This document shows positions 1-8,910 of a DNA stretch of 64,000 nt, one piece after another. The stretch lies in NCBI RefSeq assembly GCF_025148635.1, contig NZ_CP102269.1, forward strand, positions 868,001-932,000, read 5' to 3'. The notes under the pieces are model-generated. The model was not told the origin of the DNA and did no database searches. It worked only from the letters and a program-made list of their open reading frames with translations. A program made the translations under genes and the position numbers. This DNA comes from Butyricimonas virosa (GTDB lineage Bacteria > Bacteroidota > Bacteroidia > Bacteroidales > Marinifilaceae). Numbering within the stretch: position 1 is the first letter of the stretch; each line of letters begins with the position of its first letter.

Positions 1-151
1 AGGCTTCCTGGCATCCGTGATGAAAAAACTTTCCAACGAGAAGTTTGTCAATGGCGCCCCGGCACAAGTTGTCGAGAACGAACGCAAGAAACAAGCTGAT
101 GCCGAAGCAAAAATCAAAGCCATAGAACAACAACTGGCAGAGTTAAAATAA
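1..151 (+). CDS. valS: Valine--tRNA ligase, C-terminal end (partial)
   Basis: The frame is open from base 2 and ends at the TAA at 149-151, giving the last 49 residues of a protein that starts outside the window. The segment (FLASVMKKLSNEKFVNGAPAQ, then a Lys/Glu/Ala-rich helix ending QQLAELK) matches the C-terminal coiled-coil arm of valyl-tRNA synthetase, with the typical NEKFVNGAP turn between the two helices. The arm contacts tRNA-Val; the catalytic and editing domains lie upstream of the window. A strong intrinsic terminator follows 21 bp after the stop. The call rests on the arm motif only. Confidence 0.85.
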   Translation, partial: GFLASVMKKLSNEKFVNGAPAQVVENERKKQADAEAKIKAIEQQLAELK

Positions 152-171
152 ATCAACTCAAAACAAACACG

Positions 172-210
172 AAAATCTCCGGCAAATTACCATTGACCGG
201 AGATTTTTTA
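172..210 (+). terminator. Rho-independent terminator of valS
   Basis: AATCTCCGG and CCGGAGATT form a 9-bp stem around a 15-nt loop and are followed by a run of T (TTTTTTA). It lies 21 bp after the valS stop and fits plus-strand termination. Confidence 0.85.
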
Positions 211-546
211 TACCCTTTACCCTCCCCCACTCTCCCCGAAAAAGAAATCCCCATTTAAACAAGACGTTTTTTATTCACCCACTGATCAGTCCTGATCGGG
301 AAACTAGTATAAAAACAAGAAATCTCTACAACAAAGAATAACGTATTTTCTTTTAGTTTTCTCTCAATACTGGACACTTTCCCCGATGTTTATCGGATAA
401 TTCCACCTGTAATCCAACTCGTCAGTTTCTTTGGATTCTTTTCGAGCTATCAACTGAATTATCTTATACCATTTTGTCAATCGATTCATTTTACTCCTAA
501 TAATAACAGACTTTTTAAAGAGCGTGAATAATATCATAAAAAAATA
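211..546. other. Intergenic stretch without a recognised gene
   Basis: I see no convincing gene here. Short frames on the minus strand (around 364-712) overlap the promoter and start of the next gene and look like chance. A short imperfect inverted repeat (CTGATCAGTCCTGATCGG, about 282-299) is the only structure noticed. Confidence 0.5.
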
Positions 547-554
547 TACATTTG
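547..554 (+). promoter_or_regulatory. Bacteroidota -7 promoter element for the lipoprotein gene
   Basis: TACATTTG fits the Bacteroidota consensus TAnnTTTG. Transcription should start near 560, which favours the ATG at 579 over the upstream TTG (552) or ATG (558). No clear -33 TTTG was found. Confidence 0.5.
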
Positions 555-578
555 TATATGCAAAAAAACATCCCATTT

Positions 579-1460
579 ATGATCACGTACCTCCAAACAA
601 ATACATGGATAAAATTACTATTCATCATCTGCCTGTATCTGACTATTTCTTGTAATTCCAACCGGAAGAATACAGAAAAACAAACCGGCATCCCATCCCC
701 CAAAAACCTCACGGCATATTTCGATTCCTTACAACACCACGGGTTCTATATTCCCTACCACTCCGATTCAACCGACCGAGAGAAAGTTATGCATACCGTT
801 AGTCTTCTACAAGAGTTCCAAACAAGAAAACGCAAATTCTACCCGGCGAAAGAAGTGCAAGCCGCACTTGAACTCATGCGTAACGAACTGGGATATATAA
901 ACAGCCACCGGGGCGATGACTTGACAGCAGAAGACAACGGATTCTTTTTCCGTTTTCTCGAACAGGCCGCCCGTCTGTGCCCGGATTTGCATCTGCTGGC
1001 AGATGTAACCTCCGCGGATCACAAGGTCGGGGTTATTAATTTTCAAGAGTGGTCGATCAACCCGCTATATTCATTTCTCCTTTACGAAAACGGTAAAGGC
1101 GGTTGGAATGTCACTCCCATAGACACGGTTGGAAATGTGAAAATCGAAAAAATATTCAAATTAGACAAGAACGGTCAGACTTATTACCTTCTTTCAAACA
1201 ATTTCCTCCCCATCACGTTCACCCAGTTCATCTTCATGACTGAAAACGGGATTACCTCTTTATTCCAAGGCAAGCAATACGAAGAAGCCCTAAAAGCATG
1301 GTACGAAAACCGTCCGGAGGACTATATCATCACGTTTAATCCCCAAAAAGTATGCTGGAACTTCTGTCACGAAGTCGGAGAATATTACCAACCCATCGAA
1401 AACACCAAAACCCTTTATTTGGAACTCAACAAAGAACAGTCCTATTTTTACGTTGAATAA
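579..1460 (+). CDS. Hypothetical lipoprotein
   Basis: About 293 residues from ATG 579. The N-terminus has a hydrophobic stretch ending in LTISC (Cys25), a lipobox, so the protein is probably an envelope lipoprotein. I do not recognise a domain. The mature part is mixed charged/aromatic with no repeats or catalytic signature; several aromatic segments (SFLLYENGKGGWN, YYLLSNNFLPITF) suggest a beta-rich fold. The start was chosen because a -7 promoter box at 547-554 would place the transcript start near 560. It stands alone on the plus strand, converging with the RND operon end at 1503. Confidence 0.7.
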   Translation: MITYLQTNTWIKLLFIICLYLTISCNSNRKNTEKQTGIPSPKNLTAYFDSLQHHGFYIPYHSDSTDREKVMHTVSLLQEFQTRKRKFYPAKEVQAALELMRNELGYINSHRGDDLTAEDNGFFFRFLEQAARLCPDLHLLADVTSADHKVGVINFQEWSINPLYSFLLYENGKGGWNVTPIDTVGNVKIEKIFKLDKNGQTYYLLSNNFLPITFTQFIFMTENGITSLFQGKQYEEALKAWYENRPEDYIITFNPQKVCWNFCHEVGEYYQPIENTKTLYLELNKEQSYFYVE

Positions 1461-1502
1461 ACCATAGTCTTAAATTGCTATTTTCCTCTAATTCTATTCA
1501 TG

Positions 1503-4500
1503 TTATTTTTTTAAATAACTAGAAAATGATATCAATATCGGCATAAAAAATACTAAAGCTATTATTGAAAATAGTAGTCCCCCGATCGTTCCAATGGCGA
1601 ATGAAAACCAAAACTCTTCTGCTTTCGGCCCATCAATCAAAAATGGGACCAAGCCAAGTACCGTTGATATAATGGTTAATAGCACGGCAATAATCTTATG
1701 GTTATAAGCCTTCACGTAAAGTCGAACCGGGTTAATCCGATTTAGCCGTCCAAGATTTCTATTTACGAAACCATTATATTCATTAATCACGTAAATTGCC
1801 GCATTCACCACCAAACCGCTCAACAAAACAAGTGATGCAAAACCACCCGTTCCAAAATTTACCCTTGAGAAATAAAATGTCAGGAAAGTACCTATAAACG
1901 AGATAGGAATCAACGAGATAATCACAAGAGGCTGCCGCAGAGACTCAAACAGTATCGAGCAGGTAAAAAAGATTATCACAACAATCAACAGAATTAACCA
2001 ATATTGGGAACCTCTATCATCGTACCACCCGAAACTCTGGTTAACCGTCCGGAAACCGACAGGCAAAATAGCATTAATCTCTTCGGTTGTCTTTTTGATA
2101 AACTTATCCGACAAATCATACGATCCCATAAAATTAAAAGCCACCTGCAACGAATACTCCTGGTTATTTTTCGTAATTCGTGCAGCAACATTGCGTTTTC
2201 CTATCTCTCCGATATTAGCATAACAAATCTGCCGATCTCCTGCAGTTAAATAACTGTTCATCAAATGCCACACGTCAAACTTATCACGTTCCGAGGAATG
2301 ATAATCAATTGCAATCCGTTGATCTTTATCCCGATACGTTCCAACAGTTCCCTCATCCATCAGTGCGGCCAAAGTTGAATAACATTGTCCCAAATTCAAA
2401 CGATTAAGAGCAATTTTTTCCATATCATATTTGATATACATCTCCGAAGTCGGTTCTCCTTGCGATTGCCAATAATCAGAACTTCCCAACTCGATTCCCA
2501 CGTCATTCACTCGTTTATTGGCCTTGACCTTCTCGGCCACCATTTCCGCATACTTATACAAACGATCATAATTATACCCGCTCAAACCGATTCGATGTGA
2601 TCTACGTCCCAATCCCAGCGAATTGGAAAATCCCCGTTCACTAACACCCGTTGTACTCCAATCTACACCGCCAATCAACAAAGCCTCTCGAATAACCTGT
2701 GATTCCAGATATTGAGGGAAAGTCCCATCCTTGTGTTCATCGGTAAATTCAACCTCGATGGAACCACTTTTACCATCCACTTGGGTCACAAAACGTTTTA
2801 TCTCCTTGAATTTGGCTAAAAAACGATCCATTTGCCACATCTTTTGATTAAGCACCCCTGCGTCATCTCCTTCTGTCAATTGAGCAGAAATATAAAGTTT
2901 TACCTCCCGTTCCCGTTGAGAAAAAGTACGTGATGACTGGATAGATGAAAAAAGCCGTAATGTCCCGCCAAACACCTTTTCCAATGGCTGGCGTAAAGTT
3001 CCCTGACAAAAATTACTCCCTATAGTCTTATTATAAAGATCTTCATACCATGCCATCTCTTGTTTTTCTTCCATCCGGTAATAATAATCACTTTTACCTA
3101 ATTTAGAAGGCAGCAAATGCACCGGGATTCCAAATGCAAGTACGAAAATGGTAATATATATCCATTTCCGTTTCTGTGTAAAAGTAATATAGCGGGTATA
3201 AAACCGACTCCAGCTCACGATTCTTTTTAAACGCTTACAACTTTTCTTCATCTGCCGACAACACAACTCACTATGATCAATAATTGCAGGCACGAAAAAA
3301 AGAGCCACAAACAATGCCACAACCAGATTAATAATAATAATCGTGGAAAAATGATTCAACGCACCTTTCACGTAATCGGGCATAAAAAAGACGATCACCA
3401 ATGAACCGATTGTAGTAAGCAATGCCGCCAGAATAGCGATAAAAGCACTCCGATTGTGGTAATAGCTATAATGATCAACCATCACAATAACAGTATCGAT
3501 CATAATACCCAACGAGACAGCAACACCCGCCAACGAAATCAAGTTAAGCTCAACATCAAACAAGTAATAAAAAATAACGGCTATCAACACGTTGGCAAAT
3601 AATGAAATCGCTATAACAGAAAGATAACGTCTGCTCCGGCTAATAATCCAAACAAACAGGAACAATATCGCCAAACATAAAAAAGTACGTTTAACCAATT
3701 TCACAAGTTCCTCCCGTACCTCCTTAGCAGCATCATTCGTGAGTGTCACGTAAAATCCATCCGTCAAATTTGCTTGAATCTTTTCCATTCGCTCTCGAAT
3801 TTCCGCAGATGCTTTAATAATATTTGTCTCCGTGTCTGCAAAAATGCTCAAGTAAATCGTATTCAAACCATTGATACGATAAAAGCTGGTTTCTTGTCGC
3901 TTTTTGTAATCAAATTTAGCAACATCATTCAAATAGATAATTTTACCATCTATTGTTGCCAAAGGAGTTTTACCTATATCCGGCCCCAACCGCTCGGTCT
4001 CTAATAATAAAGTAATACGCTCTTTATTCCCGTCACGATCAATTCGATCAACATCCCCGACAATAGAACGTTGTCCCAAAAAGTTCTGAAGTCCCGACAC
4101 GATAACATTAGATTCAAGACCATACCGCTGCAATTCTATCGGGTTATACTCAATATCCAGGTAAAGTGGCATAGCCCCCCCGACCGACACATCCCGCACA
4201 TAATCAATCTGTGTGAGATAAGGTTTAATATTACGCTCGACATAGTCTTTTATATTAGCGGGATCCATATCGGCATTGATGATATAAGATAAGACCTGTC
4301 GTGTGTTCTGTCGAAGCCCTCCCCCGATATTCCCTCCTTGTAAATAAAGACCACCCGCACCCTCCGGTAATTTCTCGGCAATCTGTTTCAGCAAGGATGA
4401 TATTTCAAAACGCACGGCCGATACGTTAGCTTTCTCCTTGAGTACGACAGTCACACTTCCGTTTCCTTGTGATGACACGGAAGAAGTTTTCTCCACGCCC

Positions 4501-4742
4501 ACCACCGAGGCAACCAATCCTTCCACTTTAGAAGTGATTTCCTGCTCTATGACCCGTTGTGATGCCCCGGGCCAACTAAACGAGATAGTCAGCCTTTTCC
4601 CCTGTTCCGGGGATGGATGGTAAGAGATTCGTAACAGAGGTATCAAAGCACCTCCCACCACCATCAACACAGCCATTATCAAAATAAGTGAAAAGGCGGG
4701 AATACGTTCTAAAAATCCCTTTTTCTTTATATCATTACTCAT
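1503..4742 (-). CDS. RND family efflux transporter permease (second permease of the operon)
   Basis: 1079 residues, the usual RND length. It shows the expected layout: an N-terminal TM helix (about 14-36), a large periplasmic loop, a bundle of TM helices from about 352, a second periplasmic loop after about 550, and a terminal TM bundle. TM4 carries LGIMID (Asp416) where AcrB has the Asp pair of the proton relay, with Thr replacing the second Asp. The TM10-like segment SGLVVNAAIYVINE lacks the AcrB Lys. It should act in the inner membrane as a proton-driven exporter with the adaptor and channel encoded upstream. It starts 4 bp after the other RND gene, so the two may form a mixed trimer as MdtB/MdtC do (inference). 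Substrate unknown. Confidence 0.92.
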   Translation of the reverse strand: MSNDIKKKGFLERIPAFSLILIMAVLMVVGGALIPLLRISYHPSPEQGKRLTISFSWPGASQRVIEQEITSKVEGLVASVVGVEKTSSVSSQGNGSVTVVLKEKANVSAVRFEISSLLKQIAEKLPEGAGGLYLQGGNIGGGLRQNTRQVLSYIINADMDPANIKDYVERNIKPYLTQIDYVRDVSVGGAMPLYLDIEYNPIELQRYGLESNVIVSGLQNFLGQRSIVGDVDRIDRDGNKERITLLLETERLGPDIGKTPLATIDGKIIYLNDVAKFDYKKRQETSFYRINGLNTIYLSIFADTETNIIKASAEIRERMEKIQANLTDGFYVTLTNDAAKEVREELVKLVKRTFLCLAILFLFVWIISRSRRYLSVIAISLFANVLIAVIFYYLFDVELNLISLAGVAVSLGIMIDTVIVMVDHYSYYHNRSAFIAILAALLTTIGSLVIVFFMPDYVKGALNHFSTIIIINLVVALFVALFFVPAIIDHSELCCRQMKKSCKRLKRIVSWSRFYTRYITFTQKRKWIYITIFVLAFGIPVHLLPSKLGKSDYYYRMEEKQEMAWYEDLYNKTIGSNFCQGTLRQPLEKVFGGTLRLFSSIQSSRTFSQREREVKLYISAQLTEGDDAGVLNQKMWQMDRFLAKFKEIKRFVTQVDGKSGSIEVEFTDEHKDGTFPQYLESQVIREALLIGGVDWSTTGVSERGFSNSLGLGRRSHRIGLSGYNYDRLYKYAEMVAEKVKANKRVNDVGIELGSSDYWQSQGEPTSEMYIKYDMEKIALNRLNLGQCYSTLAALMDEGTVGTYRDKDQRIAIDYHSSERDKFDVWHLMNSYLTAGDRQICYANIGEIGKRNVAARITKNNQEYSLQVAFNFMGSYDLSDKFIKKTTEEINAILPVGFRTVNQSFGWYDDRGSQYWLILLIVVIIFFTCSILFESLRQPLVIISLIPISFIGTFLTFYFSRVNFGTGGFASLVLLSGLVVNAAIYVINEYNGFVNRNLGRLNRINPVRLYVKAYNHKIIAVLLTIISTVLGLVPFLIDGPKAEEFWFSFAIGTIGGLLFSIIALVFFMPILISFSSYLKK

Positions 4743-4746
4743 AAAA

Positions 4747-5433
4747 TCAGTGTTTACGGTAGATCACGTAATAAATTAACGGTATAAAAAACAAACTGAC
4801 AATCGTCCCGACACTCATACCGATAATAATAGAAAGAGATAACGGGTACTGCAAATCTGATCCCATATCAACCCGGTTCAAGAACGGGGCAATAGCCAAT
4901 ATCGTTGTCAGAGAGGTCATAATAATCGGTTTTAACCGACTGTGCCCACCAGTAAAAACAGCCTTTAATAACGGCATACCATGTTTACGAAGGCGATTAA
5001 TCGTATCCACTTTCAGAATAGAATCATTGATAATAATGCCACTCATCACGACCAAACCTATCATCGACATGATATTCAAACTCTCGCCAAATATCCAAAG
5101 CCCAAACAAAACGAAGAAAATATCAACCACAATTTCTGATAGAATAATAAGCGGCTGTATGATACTTTCAAACTGGGCCGCGAGAATAAAATAGAGTAAC
5201 GAAATAGCAACCAACAGGATAACGATCAACTCCCGAATAGTCTCCCGACTCGAAAAATACTCTCCCGTAAAGGTCACGAAAAAGTCCTTATCCTCCTTAA
5301 CGACCTCTTCTACCGTCTCCATCACCCGTTTCACATCAGCATCGTCCACATCTATAACAACCGGATAATAATCCCCCCCACTACCGGAATAAAGTTTCTT
5401 AAAATCCTCGCCTTTGGTCTCGTTGATTACCAT
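4747..5433 (-). CDS. RND permease, C-terminal part after frameshift (gene fragment)
   Basis: This frame encodes the last ~229 residues of an RND permease: the end of the periplasmic domain and the last TM bundle (REL..ILLVAISLLYFILAAQFES, a typical RND TM8 region, then IGLVVMSGIIINDSIL for TM10). It continues the protein encoded by the frame at 5399-7798. The two parts join near 5440, where the upstream frame reads GVEIPLS and this one continues as QMVINE. The first ATG is at 5433. Without repair or recoding the C-terminal bundle is separate and the pump should not work. It could be a real mutation or a sequencing error in the short CT run. Confidence 0.85.
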   Translation of the reverse strand: MVINETKGEDFKKLYSGSGGDYYPVVIDVDDADVKRVMETVEEVVKEDKDFFVTFTGEYFSSRETIRELIVILLVAISLLYFILAAQFESIIQPLIILSEIVVDIFFVLFGLWIFGESLNIMSMIGLVVMSGIIINDSILKVDTINRLRKHGMPLLKAVFTGGHSRLKPIIMTSLTTILAIAPFLNRVDMGSDLQYPLSLSIIIGMSVGTIVSLFFIPLIYYVIYRKH

Positions 5434-7798
5434 TTGAGAGAGGAATTTCAACCCCGTTACGGTTACGCACCTTACCCGACAAAATATCCGATGCTTCGGC
5501 CCGCGTATCACCCGTGGTCACGGGAACGGAATACCCCCCTTGATTAATACGAAACAAGGTATTCTGGCTAATCATATTTCTCATTTTCGCATAAACATTA
5601 CCGAACGTAACCTCATGGATTGCCATTGCCTCCACATCAGCAATATAACGAATATTCTGTTCCATCATCGCCGGAGGGATCAACACGTCCGGCAGGGCTT
5701 TTTCTATCTTGTTGACCACACGAGTTACCTGCTCTACCGTCGGAGCCTGTCCTTCCTTACTATGCAATCTTGCAACAAGCGTGCTTCCTTTTTCCGCAAA
5801 TATCATATTAAAAATATTGCCGGAAACTTGAAAAGAAACTTGTGCTTTCGGGTAATTCGAGACCACGTAATCCGAAATTTTCCGTTCTATCCGTTTCAAG
5901 CTCTCGACATCTTTAGCCTTAATATAGATCACGCTTTCAGAAGGAGTGATCTCTTTGGTATGTGACATCAAAAACTGTTGAACACCCACCATCGAGGTTG
6001 TTTGCAAAATAAAACTATCTACTTGTGCCAACAGTCTATAAACACGCAGATCATTTTCTTCCAAAGAAATACCGCTATTCCAATCAATTGTCAAAATCGT
6101 ATCGTCATGCGATATACGAGGCAAGCGACTCTTCTCCACCATTTGATAAACGAAATAAGCAAGAGGAACAAGTAGTACAAACCCGATAATCAGCAACCGA
6201 CCATGACGTAACGTCCATTTTAACCCGATCTCGTACGGACGATAGTAGTCAAACGTGAAGAATCTCGCAATAAACCGATTCTCCGTCCATGCCGAACGTT
6301 TGCGATACATCAGATAAAAATACACGGGCAGAACAAGCACCGACACCAATAATGACGCAAACAAAGCAACCGTCACGGCCATTGCCTGATCATAGAAAAG
6401 TGCGCCAGCCGTGCCACTTAAAAAGATCAGCGGCAAAAAAACGGAACAAGTAGTCAGCACACTACTCAACATCGGGGTAAAAACCTCCCCCACCGCACTG
6501 GAAATAGCATCATCAAGCCGCAATCCTAATCGCCACTTCTGAAATATATTATCTATAACAATAATCGAGTTATCAACCATCATTCCCGTCCCGAGAATCA
6601 ACCCCGATAGCGATATAATATTCAGAGATATTCCCAAAACATGAAAAGCCAAAAGCGTGACCACAAGTGACAACGGAATGGTTATAACAATCAGTACCGG
6701 AGATCGCAAATCCTTCATAAATAAAAAGATAATTAATGCCGCCAGAATAGCACCGACCAATAGATTACTACTCAAATTATCCATGGAATACGATAACAAT
6801 TTGGTCTGATCCCGTGTCAACTCAAAACGAATGTTAGGATATTCCCTCTCCAAATCAGCCATCAGCGTGGCAATACTTTCCTGCAAATCAGCCATCTTGG
6901 CATCGTTCTGTTTTATAATTGCCAACGTAACAGCCGGATCATCACCACTACGTACCAAACCGCTCCGTTTCGCCGGACGCTCCACGATTTCACACAACTC
7001 TTTGAATTGATAAATGCGCCCGTTATGATTGATATATATATTCTCAATATCTTCTTTCGAGATAATCCGGGAATCAAAGTGAATACTGTAACGATATTCT
7101 CCATCTTTAATACTTAATGCTCCTAAGGATACATTATTATTGTTAATCGCGTTTTCAAGCAAATTAATACCCACGCCCATAGAAGTCAACTTCGTGTAAT
7201 CAGGAATACAAAGTAGCTCGGGGGTTACAACACCACTCATATCGACCATCGCCGTCTGTGGTAGTTGTTCGATACGTTTTGAAATAACATCCCGGGCAAA
7301 TTGCCCCAGTTCACTGAAATCAATCCCGGCCTCACGCAGCCTGTCATGCTCTTTGGGCGCCACGTTTTTTAACGACAGGTTAAGATAAAAAGCCGGGATA
7401 TCGGTCACACTGGCCTTGATCACCTTGGGACGTTCTATATCTTTGGGTAATGTCGCAACAGCTCGATCCAACTTCTCGTTCACGTCAATAAAAATGATGT
7501 CAACATTACTGTTCGGCTCAAAATCCATATATATAGCTCCCGCATCCGCTCGCGCTTCTGCCGTTATATTTTTCAATCCGGTCACCTGAGACAACTGATT
7601 TTTCAACGGTTTCAAAAGCGTGTTATCCACCTCCCGAACCGACAAACCGGGAGCCGACACCTGGATTGTGATCTGCGGGATATCAATAGCGGGCATAAGC
7701 GACACGGGCAGGTACCCCATCGCCACGATACTCAACACCACGATCGCAACAACGCTCATGGTAACCCCAATAGGACGCTTTAACAATTCCTTTATCAT
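5399..7798 (-). CDS. RND permease, N-terminal part, frameshifted (first permease of the operon)
   Basis: 799 residues, of which the first ~787 are RND permease and the last 11 (NGNQRDQRRGF) are out-of-frame readthrough. It starts MIKELLKRPIGV, the usual RND N-terminus. TM4 reads GTGMMVDNSIIVIDN with Asp409 kept and Asn410 in place of the second relay Asp, common in Bacteroidota RND proteins. The periplasmic porter regions (VSAPGLS.REVDNTLLKPL, GLKNITAEA) are well preserved. The missing end is in another frame at 4747-5433; rejoining gives about 1016 residues, a normal length. The break falls at CCTCTCTCAAATG, where losing one CT unit (or gaining one base) explains the shift. It directly follows the adaptor gene. 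Confidence 0.88.
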   Translation of the reverse strand: MIKELLKRPIGVTMSVVAIVVLSIVAMGYLPVSLMPAIDIPQITIQVSAPGLSVREVDNTLLKPLKNQLSQVTGLKNITAEARADAGAIYMDFEPNSNVDIIFIDVNEKLDRAVATLPKDIERPKVIKASVTDIPAFYLNLSLKNVAPKEHDRLREAGIDFSELGQFARDVISKRIEQLPQTAMVDMSGVVTPELLCIPDYTKLTSMGVGINLLENAINNNNVSLGALSIKDGEYRYSIHFDSRIISKEDIENIYINHNGRIYQFKELCEIVERPAKRSGLVRSGDDPAVTLAIIKQNDAKMADLQESIATLMADLEREYPNIRFELTRDQTKLLSYSMDNLSSNLLVGAILAALIIFLFMKDLRSPVLIVITIPLSLVVTLLAFHVLGISLNIISLSGLILGTGMMVDNSIIVIDNIFQKWRLGLRLDDAISSAVGEVFTPMLSSVLTTCSVFLPLIFLSGTAGALFYDQAMAVTVALFASLLVSVLVLPVYFYLMYRKRSAWTENRFIARFFTFDYYRPYEIGLKWTLRHGRLLIIGFVLLVPLAYFVYQMVEKSRLPRISHDDTILTIDWNSGISLEENDLRVYRLLAQVDSFILQTTSMVGVQQFLMSHTKEITPSESVIYIKAKDVESLKRIERKISDYVVSNYPKAQVSFQVSGNIFNMIFAEKGSTLVARLHSKEGQAPTVEQVTRVVNKIEKALPDVLIPPAMMEQNIRYIADVEAMAIHEVTFGNVYAKMRNMISQNTLFRINQGGYSVPVTTGDTRAEASDILSGKVRNRNGVEIPLSNGNQRDQRRGF

Positions 7799-7800
7799 GA

Positions 7801-8886
7801 TTACCGTCTATTATTAGGTGTCACATCCGTTCCGTCGGCAAGATTCAAATTATTGGATGTAATAACAACATCCTCTTCCGAAATAACCGTCTGTTTCTTT
7901 TCACTCCCTTTAATCACGTGGGAATCAATATTCGACATCACGACATCAACATACGTCCAAACCGCTTTCCCCTCACGGTAACAGAACATCACCTGAAAAC
8001 CATCCCGCAGAACCACCGCATCCTTGGGCACCACAAAACTATTCTTAATCTCTCGCTCAAGTATAATCTTCACGTTCATCCCTTCCATCAAGTAGCGGTC
8101 AGCATTACGCACCCTTGCACGAATCTTCACCTGTCCGTGTTCATCAATCAAGGGATTTATCTCTGTCACATCTCCATAAAACGTCTTTTCATCATTAATA
8201 AACGGGATAATCTTCACATGTTGCCCTTTCGTCACCTCTTCGATCTCCGCCTCCAATATACTGAACTCGACATCAAAATACGAATCGTCAATTAACGTAC
8301 ATAACTTATTGGCGGAACGATCATATATCTTGGCATCCAGATTGGCAATACGCCCACTGAAAGGAGCAATCAAATAACAACTTGCCAAACGACGTTTCGC
8401 TGCCTCCAACTGATCAATCGCGTTATCATAACCGGACGAAATCTTCACATTCCGCAGGATAGCCGTCGGAATCCCTGTCGTGTCTGCCGAATATCCCTGC
8501 CCGATTAACTTGTCCTGTAAATCTATATTCGCCTTTTCCATCGCCCGGTAACTTTTTTCCAATTCAACTTGAGCCTCTTTCATATCAAGAGTTGCCAGTA
8601 CCTCTCCTTTTTTCACGTATCCCCCGTTACTTCCGTTGATCGCGGTAATCACGCCCGTACCGTCAAAACTGAGATCGCTTTTAAAAACCGCACGCAACTT
8701 ACCGTTACACACGATCTGTTTCTGGAAAGTCCGTTTTTTCAACACTAGCGTGTCAACCGTGATTAACGGACTCTGGCTTTCACTTTTACCGATTTCTTTC
8801 TCGTCTTTCTTTTTTTCGTTACCGCAAGCGATCGCCCCCAGCACGATCACGCTCAACAACAGGCTTCTATACAGGTTCATTTTCAT
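7801..8886 (-). CDS. RND efflux periplasmic adaptor (membrane fusion protein), lipoprotein
   Basis: About 361 residues. After the signal peptide there is a lipobox (LGAIAC), so the adaptor is probably anchored by lipid to the inner membrane. The order is classic: beta-barrel/lipoyl half (GVITAINGSNGGYVKKGEVLATLD), a coiled-coil hairpin (about 110-165), the second lipoyl half (LIAPFSGRIANLDAK), then barrel and membrane-proximal domains (VVPKDAVVLRDGFQVMF). It would bridge the two RND permeases and the TolC-like channel. A GTG start at 8904 is also possible, but the ATG at 8886 or 8880 gives a better signal peptide. It ends 3 bp before the permease start and follows the channel gene by 24 bp, so it is one operon. 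Confidence 0.92.
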   Translation of the reverse strand: MKMNLYRSLLLSVIVLGAIACGNEKKKDEKEIGKSESQSPLITVDTLVLKKRTFQKQIVCNGKLRAVFKSDLSFDGTGVITAINGSNGGYVKKGEVLATLDMKEAQVELEKSYRAMEKANIDLQDKLIGQGYSADTTGIPTAILRNVKISSGYDNAIDQLEAAKRRLASCYLIAPFSGRIANLDAKIYDRSANKLCTLIDDSYFDVEFSILEAEIEEVTKGQHVKIIPFINDEKTFYGDVTEINPLIDEHGQVKIRARVRNADRYLMEGMNVKIILEREIKNSFVVPKDAVVLRDGFQVMFCYREGKAVWTYVDVVMSNIDSHVIKGSEKKQTVISEEDVVITSNNLNLADGTDVTPNNRR

Positions 8887-8910
8887 TATCATTAGTATTT
8901 TCACGAGTGA

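Noticed and set aside
5399..5511. Programmed ribosomal frameshift in the RND gene
   Set aside because: There is no slippery heptamer or downstream structure at the overlap, and RND permeases are not known to use one.
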